The notes: a model not told the origin generated them from the letters alone. DNA of 64,000 nt from Pseudomonadota bacterium (GCA_023390395.1 JAEWCY010000018.1:25361-89360); one strand, 5' to 3'. Numbered from the stretch's first letter, positions 1 to 8,187 are shown. Made by a program: numbers and translations.

Positions 1-127
1 TCGCTAGTGGCTGCATACATCTATCATAACAATTTCCCTGATCAAGCAGTTTCCAGGTCCACCCTCAACTCGGTCAGCACGACGGGAACACCGATAAAAT
101 GAACCACCGATGAGCCATCTACCCCCA

Positions 128-426
128 ACGCGCAGCCCTCTGCGCATTGTGTAGCGCCTCACCACGCCCTCATTTTCCGGCTCATTTCGCCCACTCGGCC
201 GGACCCGCCCCGGCATCTCAAAATTTCAAATTTCGACGAATTCGATGTATTATACTGAATTTACACATGATCCACGAAAAATCTGCATTCAAATTCATTC
301 AAATCTTATCAACACTATGAAATTCTATACTATTTCAGAAATTCAGCGCCGACACACGGCCAAGATGGGACAAAAAAGCGAGGGGGGGGGATTGCGGATA
401 AATCGGGTCCACCAACGATGCCAACA
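128..426. repeat. Island-end repeat, copy 1
   Basis: This stretch is a diverged direct copy of 4932-5249. Both run from ACGCGCAG through a segment ending in AAATTTCAAATTT to GATGCCAACA, with small indels. Both hold close direct repeats of the type TTCAAATTCATTCAAAT, spaced like arm-type recombinase sites; that role is inference. No convincing coding region lies in bases 1-470. The copy is the end of a second, related element reaching beyond the left edge, or a duplication. Confidence 0.75.
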
Positions 427-456
427 TGGGAGCTATTCAAAATCCGCCCCTATTTC

Positions 457-467
457 ATGGAGCCAGC
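457..467. repeat. tRNA-Thr 3'-end att-like core
   Basis: ATGGAGCCAGC here is identical to 5311-5321, the CCA end and acceptor stem of the minus-strand tRNA-Thr. It follows repeat copy 1 just as the intact tRNA follows copy 2. A short duplication of a tRNA 3' end is the usual footprint of tyrosine-recombinase integration. At 11 bp the match is short, so it carries weight mainly because of the adjoining long repeat. Confidence 0.55.
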
Positions 468-470
468 CGG

Positions 471-557
471 AAGATCGAAAGCAAGCTTGCTAAAGCGGCC
501 TATGTGAAGACTTCCAAGACTTGGAAAGCCTACTGGATGCGCGGGACATGCAACTAG
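471..557 (+). pseudogene. 3' fragment of a DUF3024-like gene
   Basis: The frame reads KIESKLAKAAYVKTSKTW followed by KAYWMRG and a stop. The W-x-x-YWMR ending is reminiscent of the C-terminus of the small uncharacterised DUF3024 family, which usually continues ...WMRADLKW. Here that continuation is shifted by one base after WMR, so the copy looks frameshifted. No start or upstream part is present: the fragment begins right after the att-like core, as expected for a gene cut by island insertion. Family assignment is from memory and weak. Confidence 0.3.
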
Positions 558-682
558 ATCAAGTATGATCCATGCCTTTTCAGCATAACCAGCAACACCA
601 CATCATTAACACTATAAGCACTACATCTGCTTTTTTCAATTAATCCGACTCATATTAAATATTTACTACATAAGACAATTGC

Positions 683-1108
683 CTATCTCTTAACTAACAC
701 TAATCCTATAATGCAAAGAACAACTCCGACAAAGTTAGTTTTCGTAAAATTTTCTTTATATATTAACAACCCCACCGGAAGGAGGAATATCGCAACAGCG
801 ATATTTGAAAAAACAGCAGCGATACTTATATCCCATCCCGCTCTATAGGCAAGTAAAAAGCCAATTTCTAGACCAACTATTGCAAAACCTAACGCAATGC
901 TCGGCCACAATGAAAGCCTTAGATGTTCGACGAGCGTTATATTAGTATTGTAAAACGGAAACAGTACTAATGAAAATGCTATAGCTGTAATATATGTTAT
1001 AACGAGAGAAATAAACGGGTTAAATTGTTGCGGTATGGATTTTTGGAACACATGATAAAACAGATTTGACAAAACAACTATCGCAATTGACATATAATAT
1101 GTTCCCAT
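683..1108 (-). CDS. Half-size EamA/DMT-type membrane transporter
   Basis: A 141-residue, very hydrophobic protein with about four to five membrane segments. Its end (NFTKTNFVGVVLCIIGL then VLVKR) is typical of the last helix of EamA domains of the drug/metabolite transporter superfamily. Full EamA exporters carry two such domains; this single one would have to dimerise. I chose the ATG at 1108 because AAAGGAG sits 6 nt before it; the ATG at 1114 abuts that site. It is divergent from the ArgP-like regulator at 1507, and ArgP-type regulators commonly drive amino-acid exporters, so export of an amino acid or similar small molecule is a fair guess. AT-rich relative to the chromosome, hence probably acquired. 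Confidence 0.75.
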   Translation of the reverse strand: MGTYYMSIAIVVLSNLFYHVFQKSIPQQFNPFISLVITYITAIAFSLVLFPFYNTNITLVEHLRLSLWPSIALGFAIVGLEIGFLLAYRAGWDISIAAVFSNIAVAIFLLPVGLLIYKENFTKTNFVGVVLCIIGLVLVKR

Positions 1109-1506
1109 TAACATCTCCTTTGCACATCAACTTTACACTACATACCCGCCACAAACAACCATGCGTTGCTTTACAGCATAGGTTATGAAGCATATTTAGC
1201 CTTCGATTTTTCCCCATAACTGAAGATTTTTGATACCTATCTACAGTTATTCCAAAAACACGCACTTCAGCCTAAAAAAGCATATTGCACTTTGATTTAT
1301 TTATTGCTACAGAGAAGTAAAGGGAAGTTAGTGCGCCCAATGACTCCAAAACTCTGCAATCCTGGCTAAACGCAATCTTCCCACATTATAACTGAGCTTT
1401 CATCCCTTACATCTTAACTAGTATCGTCTTTATCACTGCGGAAAATGTTGGCACGCTAAAATCCATAAGCAAAACTAATCAAATCAAAATATTATCTGGA
1501 CACCTT
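1109..1506. other. Divergent intergenic region, exporter/LysR
   Basis: About 400 bp of AT-rich DNA between the exporter gene (leftward) and the LysR gene (rightward). It must hold both promoters and presumably the LysR operator. I see no convincing gene; open frames here overlap the exporter antisense. No clear -35/-10 pair or long palindrome stands out. Confidence 0.4.
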
Positions 1507-2400
1507 ATGATAGACGGCAACATGCTTGAAGCTCTTGGCTCAGTTCTCGAGTGTGGTGGTTTTGAAAAAGCCGCAAAGACTTTATTTATTTCGCAATCGG
1601 CGGTGTCTCAGCGCATCAAGCAGCTAGAAGAGTATATGGGGCAAGTCCTTATCGTGAGGACATCTCCACCCAAACCGACTCCTGCCGGTCGACAACTTCT
1701 AAAATATTACAAGCAAATTAAGTGTCTCGAAGAAGATGTTTTATCAAGATTAATATCTGGCGCGGGGAAAAAATACACTATTCTCAATTTGGGCGTTAAT
1801 GCTGACAGCCTGTCTACTTGGTTTTTTAATATTGTTAGTAATTTCTACAAAGATAACAATGTATTGTTCCATTTAATCGTAGATGATCAAGACGAAACAC
1901 ACAAGCTACTTACAGATGGCGATGTCGTCGGGTGCATAAGCTCAAGCGATACTACTGTCCAAGGATGTTCATGCGATTACCTCGGAGCAATGCAGTATAA
2001 ATTTGCAGCGAATCCTTCTTTTTGTCAAACGTGGTTTAACAGTGGAATTGAATACGATAATGCAGCGGAAGCCCCTACCATAAATTACAACACAAAAGAC
2101 ACTATTCATCATCAATTATTCAAAAATATCTTCCAGAAATCCCCTCCAAAATTTAATACACACTTCATTCCATCCTCCGAGCAACTATTGCAAGCAGTCA
2201 AATGCGGACTAGGCTACGGAGCAGTGCCAAGCATTCAAGCTGAAGGTTACTTTAAAACTGGTGAGCTTGTTGACCTTTTCCCAGGGATATATATCGATAT
2301 TAATCTTTACTGGCACTACTGGAATATTGATCTCCGTTTTTTAAAAAAATTTACAAAATCTCTAACTGAGCAGTCAAAGCACATTTTAAAACCGTACTAG
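1507..2400 (+). CDS. ArgP-like LysR-family transcriptional regulator
   Basis: A 297-residue LysR-type regulator. Residues 1-65 form the winged helix-turn-helix: the GFEKAAKTLFISQSAVSQR segment followed by IKQLEE and LIVRTSPPKPT closely matches the ArgP/IciA subgroup, which senses lysine or arginine and controls amino-acid export. The rest is the usual two-lobed effector domain. It is divergent from the small EamA exporter, its probable target, and convergent with the small gene at 2351-2614, overlapping it by 50 bp. The start is preceded only by a weak GGA. Codon use is AT-rich, like the rest of the island. The effector is unknown. Confidence 0.85.
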   Translation: MIDGNMLEALGSVLECGGFEKAAKTLFISQSAVSQRIKQLEEYMGQVLIVRTSPPKPTPAGRQLLKYYKQIKCLEEDVLSRLISGAGKKYTILNLGVNADSLSTWFFNIVSNFYKDNNVLFHLIVDDQDETHKLLTDGDVVGCISSSDTTVQGCSCDYLGAMQYKFAANPSFCQTWFNSGIEYDNAAEAPTINYNTKDTIHHQLFKNIFQKSPPKFNTHFIPSSEQLLQAVKCGLGYGAVPSIQAEGYFKTGELVDLFPGIYIDINLYWHYWNIDLRFLKKFTKSLTEQSKHILKPY

Positions 2401-2614
2401 CAACATTTCCTTCCGCATCATGGAAAGACTTTATCTCTTTTAATGTTTCTACGAGGACAGCACACAACGACTCTAAAGACTCCTCATGCACTCCAATACA
2501 TCCCATGCTTCCATCATCATTTTCAAACCGCAACAAAACCATTTTCATTTCTGGTGAAATACACGGATGGAAAAATTTCACCACGAAAGGCATTTGCGAA
2601 TCGAGTTTTGACAT
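2351..2614 (-). CDS. Small protein downstream of radical SAM gene
   Basis: An 87-residue soluble protein I do not recognise. The ATG at 2614 is chosen because GGAGG lies 5 nt upstream; an ATG at 2626 would overlap that site. It sits 38 nt after the radical SAM gene on the same strand and is probably co-transcribed. The sequence has a hydrophobic beta-like middle (KMVLLRFEN) and a helical C-terminal half (EESLESLCAVLVETLKEI). It could be a partner protein or, less likely, a modified substrate. The 3' end overlaps the convergent LysR gene, which argues that both were kept as real genes. Confidence 0.55.
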   Translation of the reverse strand: MSKLDSQMPFVVKFFHPCISPEMKMVLLRFENDDGSMGCIGVHEESLESLCAVLVETLKEIKSFHDAEGNVASTVLKCALTAQLEIL

Positions 2615-2652
2615 ACAATCCTCCATTTTATCTTGCTATGTATCTAGCTTAA

Positions 2653-3810
2653 CTATACAACATGCCCTTTGCCTAAATAATTTGACAATAATTTATCTGC
2701 GATGATTTCCGACACTCTGGCATGCAGTGATGAGGCAATGCTCAAATTTTGCTCATTATATTTTTCCATTTCATAAGTCTTTACACACTCACACTTTAAT
2801 TTTAACATTTCATCAATACTTTTATTTACGTTAAAAACATTGATCGCATTATATAAATCACCATTACATCGGTAGCAGTTGCTAACGTAAAGCTGTGGCG
2901 TTGGATAGAACTCAAATCCTCCAATCCGCAATTCAAATCCAAAATCATTTATATCATCTTTTATACCTGCAATAATGTCTTTCAATATCCACCCGCTTGG
3001 TATTCTGTAGATACCTTGTGAATAAAAATAGTCCACTAGCGTCCATTTCTGTATACTAGTTGGCTCAAGAGAAACCACATCAGTCAAGTGTTTTAGCTTC
3101 TTCAGGCTCTCAACCACATCGGCAATGGATTCGTTAATCGTCAAAAACAATGGTTTCACAGTAATGTATGTCAGCAGCTTAAACTTATATTTCTTAACTA
3201 ACTCGGCAGCCCTTACATAATCACCAAACGAGAATCCTTTGTTAATGCAGAGATCTCGTACAATTTCTGACCCAGACTCCAAACCAATTCCAACCTCAAC
3301 TGATGTTGACTTCAACAAACTACTCATGACTTGCATTGCGCTTTCAGTAACAAACTCTGGCCTACTCTCGACAATGATGTGTTTTATATTCGCATCAGCA
3401 TCTATTATTTTCAAAATTTCTGCAAAATCGTAATCTCTTATCTCTTCTCGACTCAACAATGATCCTGCATTGTAAATACATACTATCGGAAATTCTTTAA
3501 AATCATACTTAGTGTATTCTGTTTTAAACTGTTGTAGGTGAGCACCTTCTGGCATTAGATCACCTTTTGTTGTCCCATGAAAATGCCCACACATGGAACA
3601 TCCGCCATAGTCTAATTTACACCACGAGCACCCAACCCCTCTTAAATAGAAAATTATTCTCTTAACCTGCTTACCGTCTAAGTATCCTGTGCTTATTGAC
3701 GAACTAGCAACTGTTGTCGTCTCATAATTTTTAGATTTGTACGAAATATTTTTTTTAAGTTTTTGAATCATATGAGTCAAAACACGGTGGCTATTAGTAG
3801 TAGCATTCAT
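2653..3810 (-). CDS. RaSEA-like radical SAM protein
   Basis: A 385-residue radical SAM enzyme. The cysteine cluster in GCSWCKLDYGGCSMCGHF (about residues 59-76) has the GC-x-W...GGC-x-MCG arrangement of the family containing the archaeosine-biosynthesis enzyme RaSEA, rather than the plain CxxxCxxC. Further conserved-looking segments are PIVCIYNAGSLL, HIIVESRPEFV and VGIGLESGSE, the last matching the glycine-rich SAM-binding part. Bacteria do not make archaeosine, and no tRNA-guanine transglycosylase lies nearby, so the substrate is unknown. Neighbours are the small protein downstream and the ArgP-like regulator and exporter, suggesting a modified amino-acid-like product. RBS AGAGGTG precedes the start. 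Confidence 0.75.
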   Translation of the reverse strand: MNATTNSHRVLTHMIQKLKKNISYKSKNYETTTVASSSISTGYLDGKQVKRIIFYLRGVGCSWCKLDYGGCSMCGHFHGTTKGDLMPEGAHLQQFKTEYTKYDFKEFPIVCIYNAGSLLSREEIRDYDFAEILKIIDADANIKHIIVESRPEFVTESAMQVMSSLLKSTSVEVGIGLESGSEIVRDLCINKGFSFGDYVRAAELVKKYKFKLLTYITVKPLFLTINESIADVVESLKKLKHLTDVVSLEPTSIQKWTLVDYFYSQGIYRIPSGWILKDIIAGIKDDINDFGFELRIGGFEFYPTPQLYVSNCYRCNGDLYNAINVFNVNKSIDEMLKLKCECVKTYEMEKYNEQNLSIASSLHARVSEIIADKLLSNYLGKGHVV

Positions 3811-4253
3811 TAAAATTCACCTCTACTTTGAATATAAATAGCCTTATGCCCACACTGACTTAGTAAATACATAGATATAAAAAGTAAAATTAGTTTTTTT
3901 GATGGCATATCAGCATGAGTTATTTCAACTTACCTGAAAAAATCTCAGAATTTCCAAGAAAATAGGTGGTTAAAGCACTGGAGAGTGAGGATTGACGATC
4001 CCCGGTTGGGCAACATAAATTTTCCACGAAAAGCAAAACTGAGTGGCATTCGTTGGCTGGCTGATACCCAGCGGGACGGCGACAACTTCTTTCACCGTAG
4101 TGGACGCCACGTCGATCCGATCCACAACGCCCTAATGATTATATATTATTTTCTAACAACTGCGCACACGAAGACCTAACAGACCTCTCCCATCGACACC
4201 TGGGGTTAGGCCCATCAATGGGGTCGCTCAGGTAAACGACCAGCGAGGGCAGC
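3811..4253. other. Gene-free stretch inside island
   Basis: 443 bp between the radical SAM gene and the CI-type repressor. GC content rises from about 3985 on, marking a junction between AT-rich cargo and a more host-like backbone. A 64-codon open frame at 3985-4179 has no recognisable motif, and I do not call it. The promoter of the leftward radical SAM gene should lie near 3811-3900. Confidence 0.35.
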
Positions 4254-4691
4254 ATGGATTTTGAGCTAGCTATGGAACGCATCCAGGCCATTACCGGGTG
4301 CCGAACGCAAACAGAATTGGGAAATGCCCTGGGCATTAAGCAGTCCAGCATTTCCGACGCAAAGCGGCGGCAGGTAATCCCTGATGGTTGGTTGGTCACG
4401 CTGTTTAGGTGTTATGGTGCAAATCCTTCCTGGATTCTGGGCGAAGCCGAATATCCGTATCTGGTTGAGCACTTAAATCGGGAAAATCCGACGACTGGGA
4501 TCAAGGTAACGCCTACTTCTCCGCCTCCCGAACAGAATCCCAGACCCACGACCCGGGAACTTCTAGAGGCTTTACGCGAGCAGATCGGCGACACCTTCGA
4601 GATCATCATCGTTCCTGTTGGGACCCAAATCACCCTGCCGACTCAGGCGAAGACTGTCATTGACCCTGTTGATGCAGACGTAGCTCAATAA
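4254..4691 (+). CDS. Phage CI-type repressor, HTH domain
   Basis: A 145-residue protein whose first ~65 residues match the bacteriophage CI repressor N-terminal helix-turn-helix (TQTELGNALGIKQSSIS, then ANPSWILGEAE). The W-I-L-x-G ending of the domain is characteristic. The remaining ~80 residues are proline-rich, then short and polar, without the S24 peptidase catalytic half of LexA/CI proteins, so RecA-dependent self-cleavage is unlikely. Stand-alone proteins of this type are common near integrated elements in Desulfovibrio. It lies about 600 bp from the tRNA-Thr junction and is the only element-maintenance gene seen. RBS GAGGG lies just before the start. Confidence 0.8.
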   Translation: MDFELAMERIQAITGCRTQTELGNALGIKQSSISDAKRRQVIPDGWLVTLFRCYGANPSWILGEAEYPYLVEHLNRENPTTGIKVTPTSPPPEQNPRPTTRELLEALREQIGDTFEIIIVPVGTQITLPTQAKTVIDPVDADVAQ

Positions 4692-4931
4692 CAGGCTCTG
4701 TGCCGACCGAATTAAGGTGAGATTGACAGCAGATGAGAAGGCAACCCTAGGATTAAAGGGGCTCTTAATTTCCGACGAGATGGGATGTAGGGGTAACCAA
4801 AATTGATGATCTGATGGAAAGTCAGGAGAATTATGTGCCGGTTCGACCTGGGCAGCAGATATGGCGCTATCAGCTTACCCGTGCTGCCCGACACCGACAC
4901 GAAACATCACCCATCCGATCCTTCCTGCCAC

Positions 4932-5249
4932 ACGCGCAGGCCTCTGCGCATTGTGTAGCGCCTCACCACGCCCTCATTTTCCAGCTCATTTCGCCCACAC
5001 GGCCCGGCCCAGCCCGGCATCCCAAAATTTCAAATTTTGCAAAATATGACGCATCCCACTGAAATCGCAGACGATCTACTCGAGATACGCGTTCAAAATC
5101 GTTCAAATTCTTTCAACATGCTGAAATTCTGAACTATTCCAGAATATCAGCACCGACACCGGCCAAGGTGGGACGAAACGGGTGGGGTGGACCGGATGAC
5201 AGGGGGATTTGGGATTGCGGATAAATCGGGTCCGCCAACGATGCCAACA
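4932..5249. repeat. Island-end repeat, copy 2
   Basis: Direct counterpart of 128-426. It holds the TTCAAA direct repeats (near 5090-5116) and the segment ending GGGTCCGCCAACGATGCC. The two copies have diverged by substitutions and small indels, so the duplication is not recent. Nothing coding is evident in 4692-5270. Confidence 0.75.
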
Positions 5250-5270
5250 GGCATGGCCCGCTGCAAAACG

Positions 5271-5304
5271 AAAAAGGGGCCAGGACCATCGATCCTAACC
5301 CCTT
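5271..5304 (-). terminator. Rho-independent terminator of tRNA-Thr
   Basis: On the minus strand, 7 nt after the tRNA CCA end, AAGGGG pairs with CCCCTT, with a further AGGA/TCCT pairing inside, and the stem runs into TTTTT. The hairpin is absent from the corresponding place in repeat copy 1, so it belongs to the native tRNA locus. Confidence 0.7.
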
Positions 5305-5311
5305 GAAATTA

Positions 5312-5387
5312 TGGAGCCAGCATGGAGACTCGAACTCCAGACCTGCTGATTACGAATCAGCTGCTCTACCAACTGAGCTATGCTGGC
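5312..5387 (-). tRNA. tRNA-Thr (anticodon CGT)
   Basis: The minus strand folds as a complete 76-nt cloverleaf with encoded CCA: acceptor GCCAGCA/TGCTGGC, D-arm GCTC/GAGC, anticodon stem GCTGA/TCAGC with loop TTCGTAA, and T-stem TGGAG/CTCCA with TTCGAGT. The anticodon CGT reads ACG (Thr). Its 3' end is the apparent attachment site of the island. Confidence 0.97.
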
Positions 5388-5403
5388 AACGGCGAGGAAA
5401 TGC

Positions 5404-5432
5404 TTGATACACGGGGGCTTCTAGGGCGTCAA
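5404..5432 (-). promoter_or_regulatory. Sigma-70 promoter for tRNA-Thr
   Basis: On the minus strand TTGACG (5432-5427) and TATCAA (5409-5404) are separated by exactly 17 nt, and the -10 lies 16 nt before the tRNA 5' end. Confidence 0.65.
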
Positions 5433-5545
5433 GGGGTTTTGACGGCTGGCCGAATTCGAACGTTTTCAACACAATACGTTCGCGTTCGGCGCTTGGTCGC
5501 GGCCCTCTGTCGCCAAAGCGCCCCGCGCGGGTTCGCGGCCGCGCC

Positions 5546-7288
5546 TCAGGAGCCGCCGCGCGGCGGCGCGTAGCGGTTCACGATGGGCAAACGCCAGTCC
5601 TTGCCGAAGGCGCGCGTCGTGATCTTCGGGCCGGGCGGACTCTGCCGGCGCTTGTACTCGTTGCGGTCCACAAGGCGCGTCACCCGGTCCACCACCGCCG
5701 GGTCCATGCCCGCCGCCACCATGGCCGACGGCGACAACCCGTCCTCCACATAGGCCGCCAGCACCGGGTCCAAGGCGTCGTATTCCGGCAGCGAATCCGA
5801 ATCCTTCTGGTTGGGGCGCAGTTCCGCCGTGGGCGGCTTGACCAGCACTCGCGCCGGGATGAGGTCCCGGCCGGCCTCGGCGTTTCGCCAGCGCGACAGG
5901 GCGTACACCAGGGTCTTGGGCACATCCTTGATCACCGCGTAGCCCCCGGCCGTGTCGCCGTAGAGCGTCGAATAGCCCACCCCCACCTCGGACTTGTTGC
6001 CCGTGGTCAGGACCAGTCGGCCGAACTTGTTGGACAGGGCCATAAGGAGCGTCCCCCGGATGCGCGGCTGGAGGTTCTCCTCGGCCACGTCGAAGGGACG
6101 GTCGCCGAAAAGCGGGGACAGCGCCCCGAGAAAGGACTTGAAGACCTCCTCGATGGCCACCACATGGAATTCGATGCCGAGCGCCTCGGCCAGGGCTTTC
6201 GCGTCCTCCAGGCTGTCGTCCGAGGAAAAGCGCGTGGGCATGGCCACGCCGAGCACGTTCTCCGGCCCCAGGGCGTCGGCGGCGATCGCCGCCGTCAGCG
6301 ACGAGTCGATGCCGCCGGAAAGCCCGATGGCCACGCCCGGAAAACCGGACTTGCGCACGTAGTCGCCCGTGCCGAGCACAAGCGCCCGGTAGACCTCCTC
6401 CACGTCGCAAAGAAGCGGCGGGATGGCCGCGACAGGAAGCGCCGCCCGCGCCGGCGCGGCCACGGCGGGCAGGACCATCCGCCCCGGGCAGGCCTCCAGG
6501 GCCGGCTCCCACTTGCGGCAACGCGGGTCGAGAAGCCGCCGCCGCGTGGGCAGCCCCGGGTCCAGGTCGCACACGACCGTGTCCTCGGCGAACTGGCGGC
6601 CCCGGGCCAGCAGCGCGCCGTCCGGGCCGAAGACCACGCTGTGGCCGTCGAAGACCAGCTCGTCCTGGCCGCCGACCATGTTGGCGTAGGCCACGAAAGC
6701 GCCGTTGTCCGAGGCCCGGGTGGAGAGCATCCGCTCCCGGGACGCGCCCTTGCCCCGATGGTAGGGCGAGGCGGAAATGTTGACGAGCAGGCGCGCCCCG
6801 CCGCCGTGGGCCTGCTCGGCCGGGGGGCCGCCGGGATACCAGATGTCCTCGCACACGCTCACGCCGAACACGAAGCCGTCGCGGTCGAAGACGCAACTCC
6901 CCCGCCCGGCGGCGAAATAGCGGTTCTCGTCGAAAACCCCGTAATTGGGCAGGTAGCGCTTGGCCACTACCGCGGCCACGGCCCCGTCGTGGGCGACCAC
7001 GGCCGCGTTTTGCAGGTCGCCTTCCAGCCACGGACAACCGTACACGGCAGTCATCCCCCGGCAGCGCCCGGCGATGTCCCGGGCCCGCTCCATGCAGGCG
7101 GCCACGAAATCGGGCTTGATGAGCAGGTCCTCGGGCGGATAGCCCGAAAGGACCATTTCCGGAAAGACCGCCAGGTCGGCCCCGGCCCGGCGCGCCGCCT
7201 CAAGGCCGGCCAGCACCTTGGCGGCGTTGCCGTCGACGTCCCCCACCGTGGGATTGAACTGGCAAAGCATCACGCGAAAACCGGCCAT
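5546..7288 (-). CDS. nadE: NAD+ synthetase, glutamine-dependent
   Basis: A 580-residue two-domain enzyme making NAD+ from deamido-NAD+ with ATP and glutamine. Residues 1-265 form the nitrilase-fold glutaminase with its catalytic triad visible: Glu44 (FPEMVLSGYPPEDL), Lys110 (KRYLPNYG) and Cys146 (SVCEDIWYP). The C-terminal half is the synthetase with the ATP-pyrophosphatase loop LSGGIDSS near residue 320 and TTGNKSE further on. The start at 7288 is chosen because AAGGAGG lies a few bases upstream and the family begins with a short strand like FRVMLCQFNP; the frame is open well upstream, but that part is low-complexity. It stands alone between tRNA-Thr and the Fur-type promoter region. Confidence 0.95.
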   Translation of the reverse strand: MAGFRVMLCQFNPTVGDVDGNAAKVLAGLEAARRAGADLAVFPEMVLSGYPPEDLLIKPDFVAACMERARDIAGRCRGMTAVYGCPWLEGDLQNAAVVAHDGAVAAVVAKRYLPNYGVFDENRYFAAGRGSCVFDRDGFVFGVSVCEDIWYPGGPPAEQAHGGGARLLVNISASPYHRGKGASRERMLSTRASDNGAFVAYANMVGGQDELVFDGHSVVFGPDGALLARGRQFAEDTVVCDLDPGLPTRRRLLDPRCRKWEPALEACPGRMVLPAVAAPARAALPVAAIPPLLCDVEEVYRALVLGTGDYVRKSGFPGVAIGLSGGIDSSLTAAIAADALGPENVLGVAMPTRFSSDDSLEDAKALAEALGIEFHVVAIEEVFKSFLGALSPLFGDRPFDVAEENLQPRIRGTLLMALSNKFGRLVLTTGNKSEVGVGYSTLYGDTAGGYAVIKDVPKTLVYALSRWRNAEAGRDLIPARVLVKPPTAELRPNQKDSDSLPEYDALDPVLAAYVEDGLSPSAMVAAGMDPAVVDRVTRLVDRNEYKRRQSPPGPKITTRAFGKDWRLPIVNRYAPPRGGS

Positions 7289-7562
7289 GACCGCCTCCTT
7301 TTCCCCTCCCCAAATCGCTCGAACATCTAGCCCGTCTCGCCGCCGGCGGCAACCGCCCGATACGCCGACCAAGGCAGGCTGCCCGGGCGGCGAGCCAAGC
7401 GACGACGCCGCGCCCATTTTCCCGCTTCCGTCGGGACCTGCTCCCCCTCCCCGACGGCCTCGGCCCGCGACAGCCCCGGACGCCAGGCCAGGCCACGCCT
7501 GCCCCTTTCCCAATCCGATCCATCTTCTGGCGAACCCGGCCGACGCTTCGCGCACGAATCAA

Positions 7563-7591
7563 TTGACAATGATTTTCATTATCGCTATAGA
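7563..7591 (+). promoter_or_regulatory. Fur-box-overlapped sigma-70 promoter
   Basis: A perfect -35 TTGACA (7563-7568) and -10 TATAGA (7586-7591) have a 17-nt spacer. The spacer is filled by GACAATGATTTTCATTATC (7565-7583), which agrees with the classical 19-bp Fur consensus at 16 positions. Iron-dependent repression of the genes at 7644 and 7861 is the natural inference. Confidence 0.75.
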
Positions 7592-7643
7592 CTGGTTCCA
7601 GCAAACCCGCCCGGCCGTTTTTACCGGGCGACAAGGAGCCGCC

Positions 7644-7808
7644 ATGCTGTCGCATTCCTCGATTTCCTCGCGCCGCCAGACCTGGGGCTGGGCCAAGAGC
7701 TTTTTCGGCCCCTTGCGCCAAAACGCCGAAACGCCCGCCCGCCGGGAGCCCTCGGAGTTCGACCGGACCCCGGCCCCGCGAAGCCCGGAACCCGGGGAAA
7801 CCAAATGA
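7644..7808 (+). CDS. Small Fur-box-associated protein
   Basis: A 54-residue protein (begins MLSHSSISSRRQTWGWAKSF), basic at the N-terminus and acidic/proline-rich at the C-terminus, with no recognised domain. AAGGAGC lies 6 nt before the ATG, and the gene is the first one after the Fur-box promoter, about 50 nt from the expected transcript start. No Cys or His cluster suggests metal binding. It could be an iron-stress small protein; I do not recognise a family. The next gene starts about 50 nt on. Confidence 0.5.
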   Translation: MLSHSSISSRRQTWGWAKSFFGPLRQNAETPARREPSEFDRTPAPRSPEPGETK

Positions 7809-7860
7809 AACGCGACGCCCGGCGAGGCGGATGCGCCACGCCGGCACGGGAGATGCGGCC

Positions 7861-8187
7861 ATGACCGACATGCGCTTTCCCTTCGGCGACGAGGCGGCCT
7901 GCATACGGACCCTGCTCGCCGGCTACGGACTGCGGCCCGTGGCCGACCACAAGGGACGGCACTGCTACCAGGGCCGGGCCGTCTGGCAGGGCCGGCCCGT
8001 CATCTGCCGCATCGGCGCGGGCGACCTGTCGCGCCTGCCCCGGAGCCTCTACGAGGAGGCCTGGAGCGGCTACTACGACGCGGCCGAGCCGGACAGCATG
8101 CTTTACGACGAGACTCACGCCAACATCCTGGCCTGCGTGAAAACGGCGCTTGCGCCCCCGCCTCGGCCCTCGTGCGACGTCCCGTAA
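7861..8187 (+). CDS. Hypothetical protein, iron-regulated unit
   Basis: A 108-residue soluble protein, not recognised. It has a compact alpha/beta look (DEAACIRTLLAGYGLRPV, then AVWQGRPVICRIGAGDL) and several aromatic residues in the middle. The ATG at 7861 follows GGGAGA and begins MTDMRFPFGD; an in-frame ATG at 7831 is possible but has a poorer context. It follows the 54-codon gene in what looks like one transcript under the Fur-box promoter, and ends before a strong hairpin at 8221. Confidence 0.6.
   Translation: MTDMRFPFGDEAACIRTLLAGYGLRPVADHKGRHCYQGRAVWQGRPVICRIGAGDLSRLPRSLYEEAWSGYYDAAEPDSMLYDETHANILACVKTALAPPPRPSCDVP

Larger units (their letters stand above)
457..5321. mobile_element. 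tRNA-Thr-associated genomic island
   Basis: The unit between the two ATGGAGCCAGC cores is about 4.85 kb. It starts at a tRNA 3' end, has AT-rich cargo in a high-GC chromosome, carries a CI-type repressor, and has one end (4932-5249) duplicated outside it at 128-426. No integrase or transposase is visible, so it is either a decayed element, a satellite mobilised by another element, or one unit of a tandem array whose integrase lies to the left of the window. Confidence 0.6.

Noticed and set aside
245..493. 82-codon frame in the left island repeat
   Set aside because: It overlaps the non-coding repeat, has no counterpart in the second copy and has no recognisable motif.
1020..1265. 81-codon frame upstream of the exporter
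   Set aside because: Overlaps the exporter start in another frame; no ribosome site or domain.
2653..3810. True archaeosine synthase subunit
   Set aside because: Only the radical SAM motif style matches; no tRNA-guanine transglycosylase of the archaeal type is nearby and bacteria lack archaeosine.
3985..4179. 64-codon frame as an integrase fragment
   Set aside because: No tyrosine-recombinase R-H-R-Y motif or other recognisable segment.
5466..7330. Long frames on both strands overlapping nadE
   Set aside because: High-GC shadow frames; nadE shows all catalytic residues and a good ribosome site.
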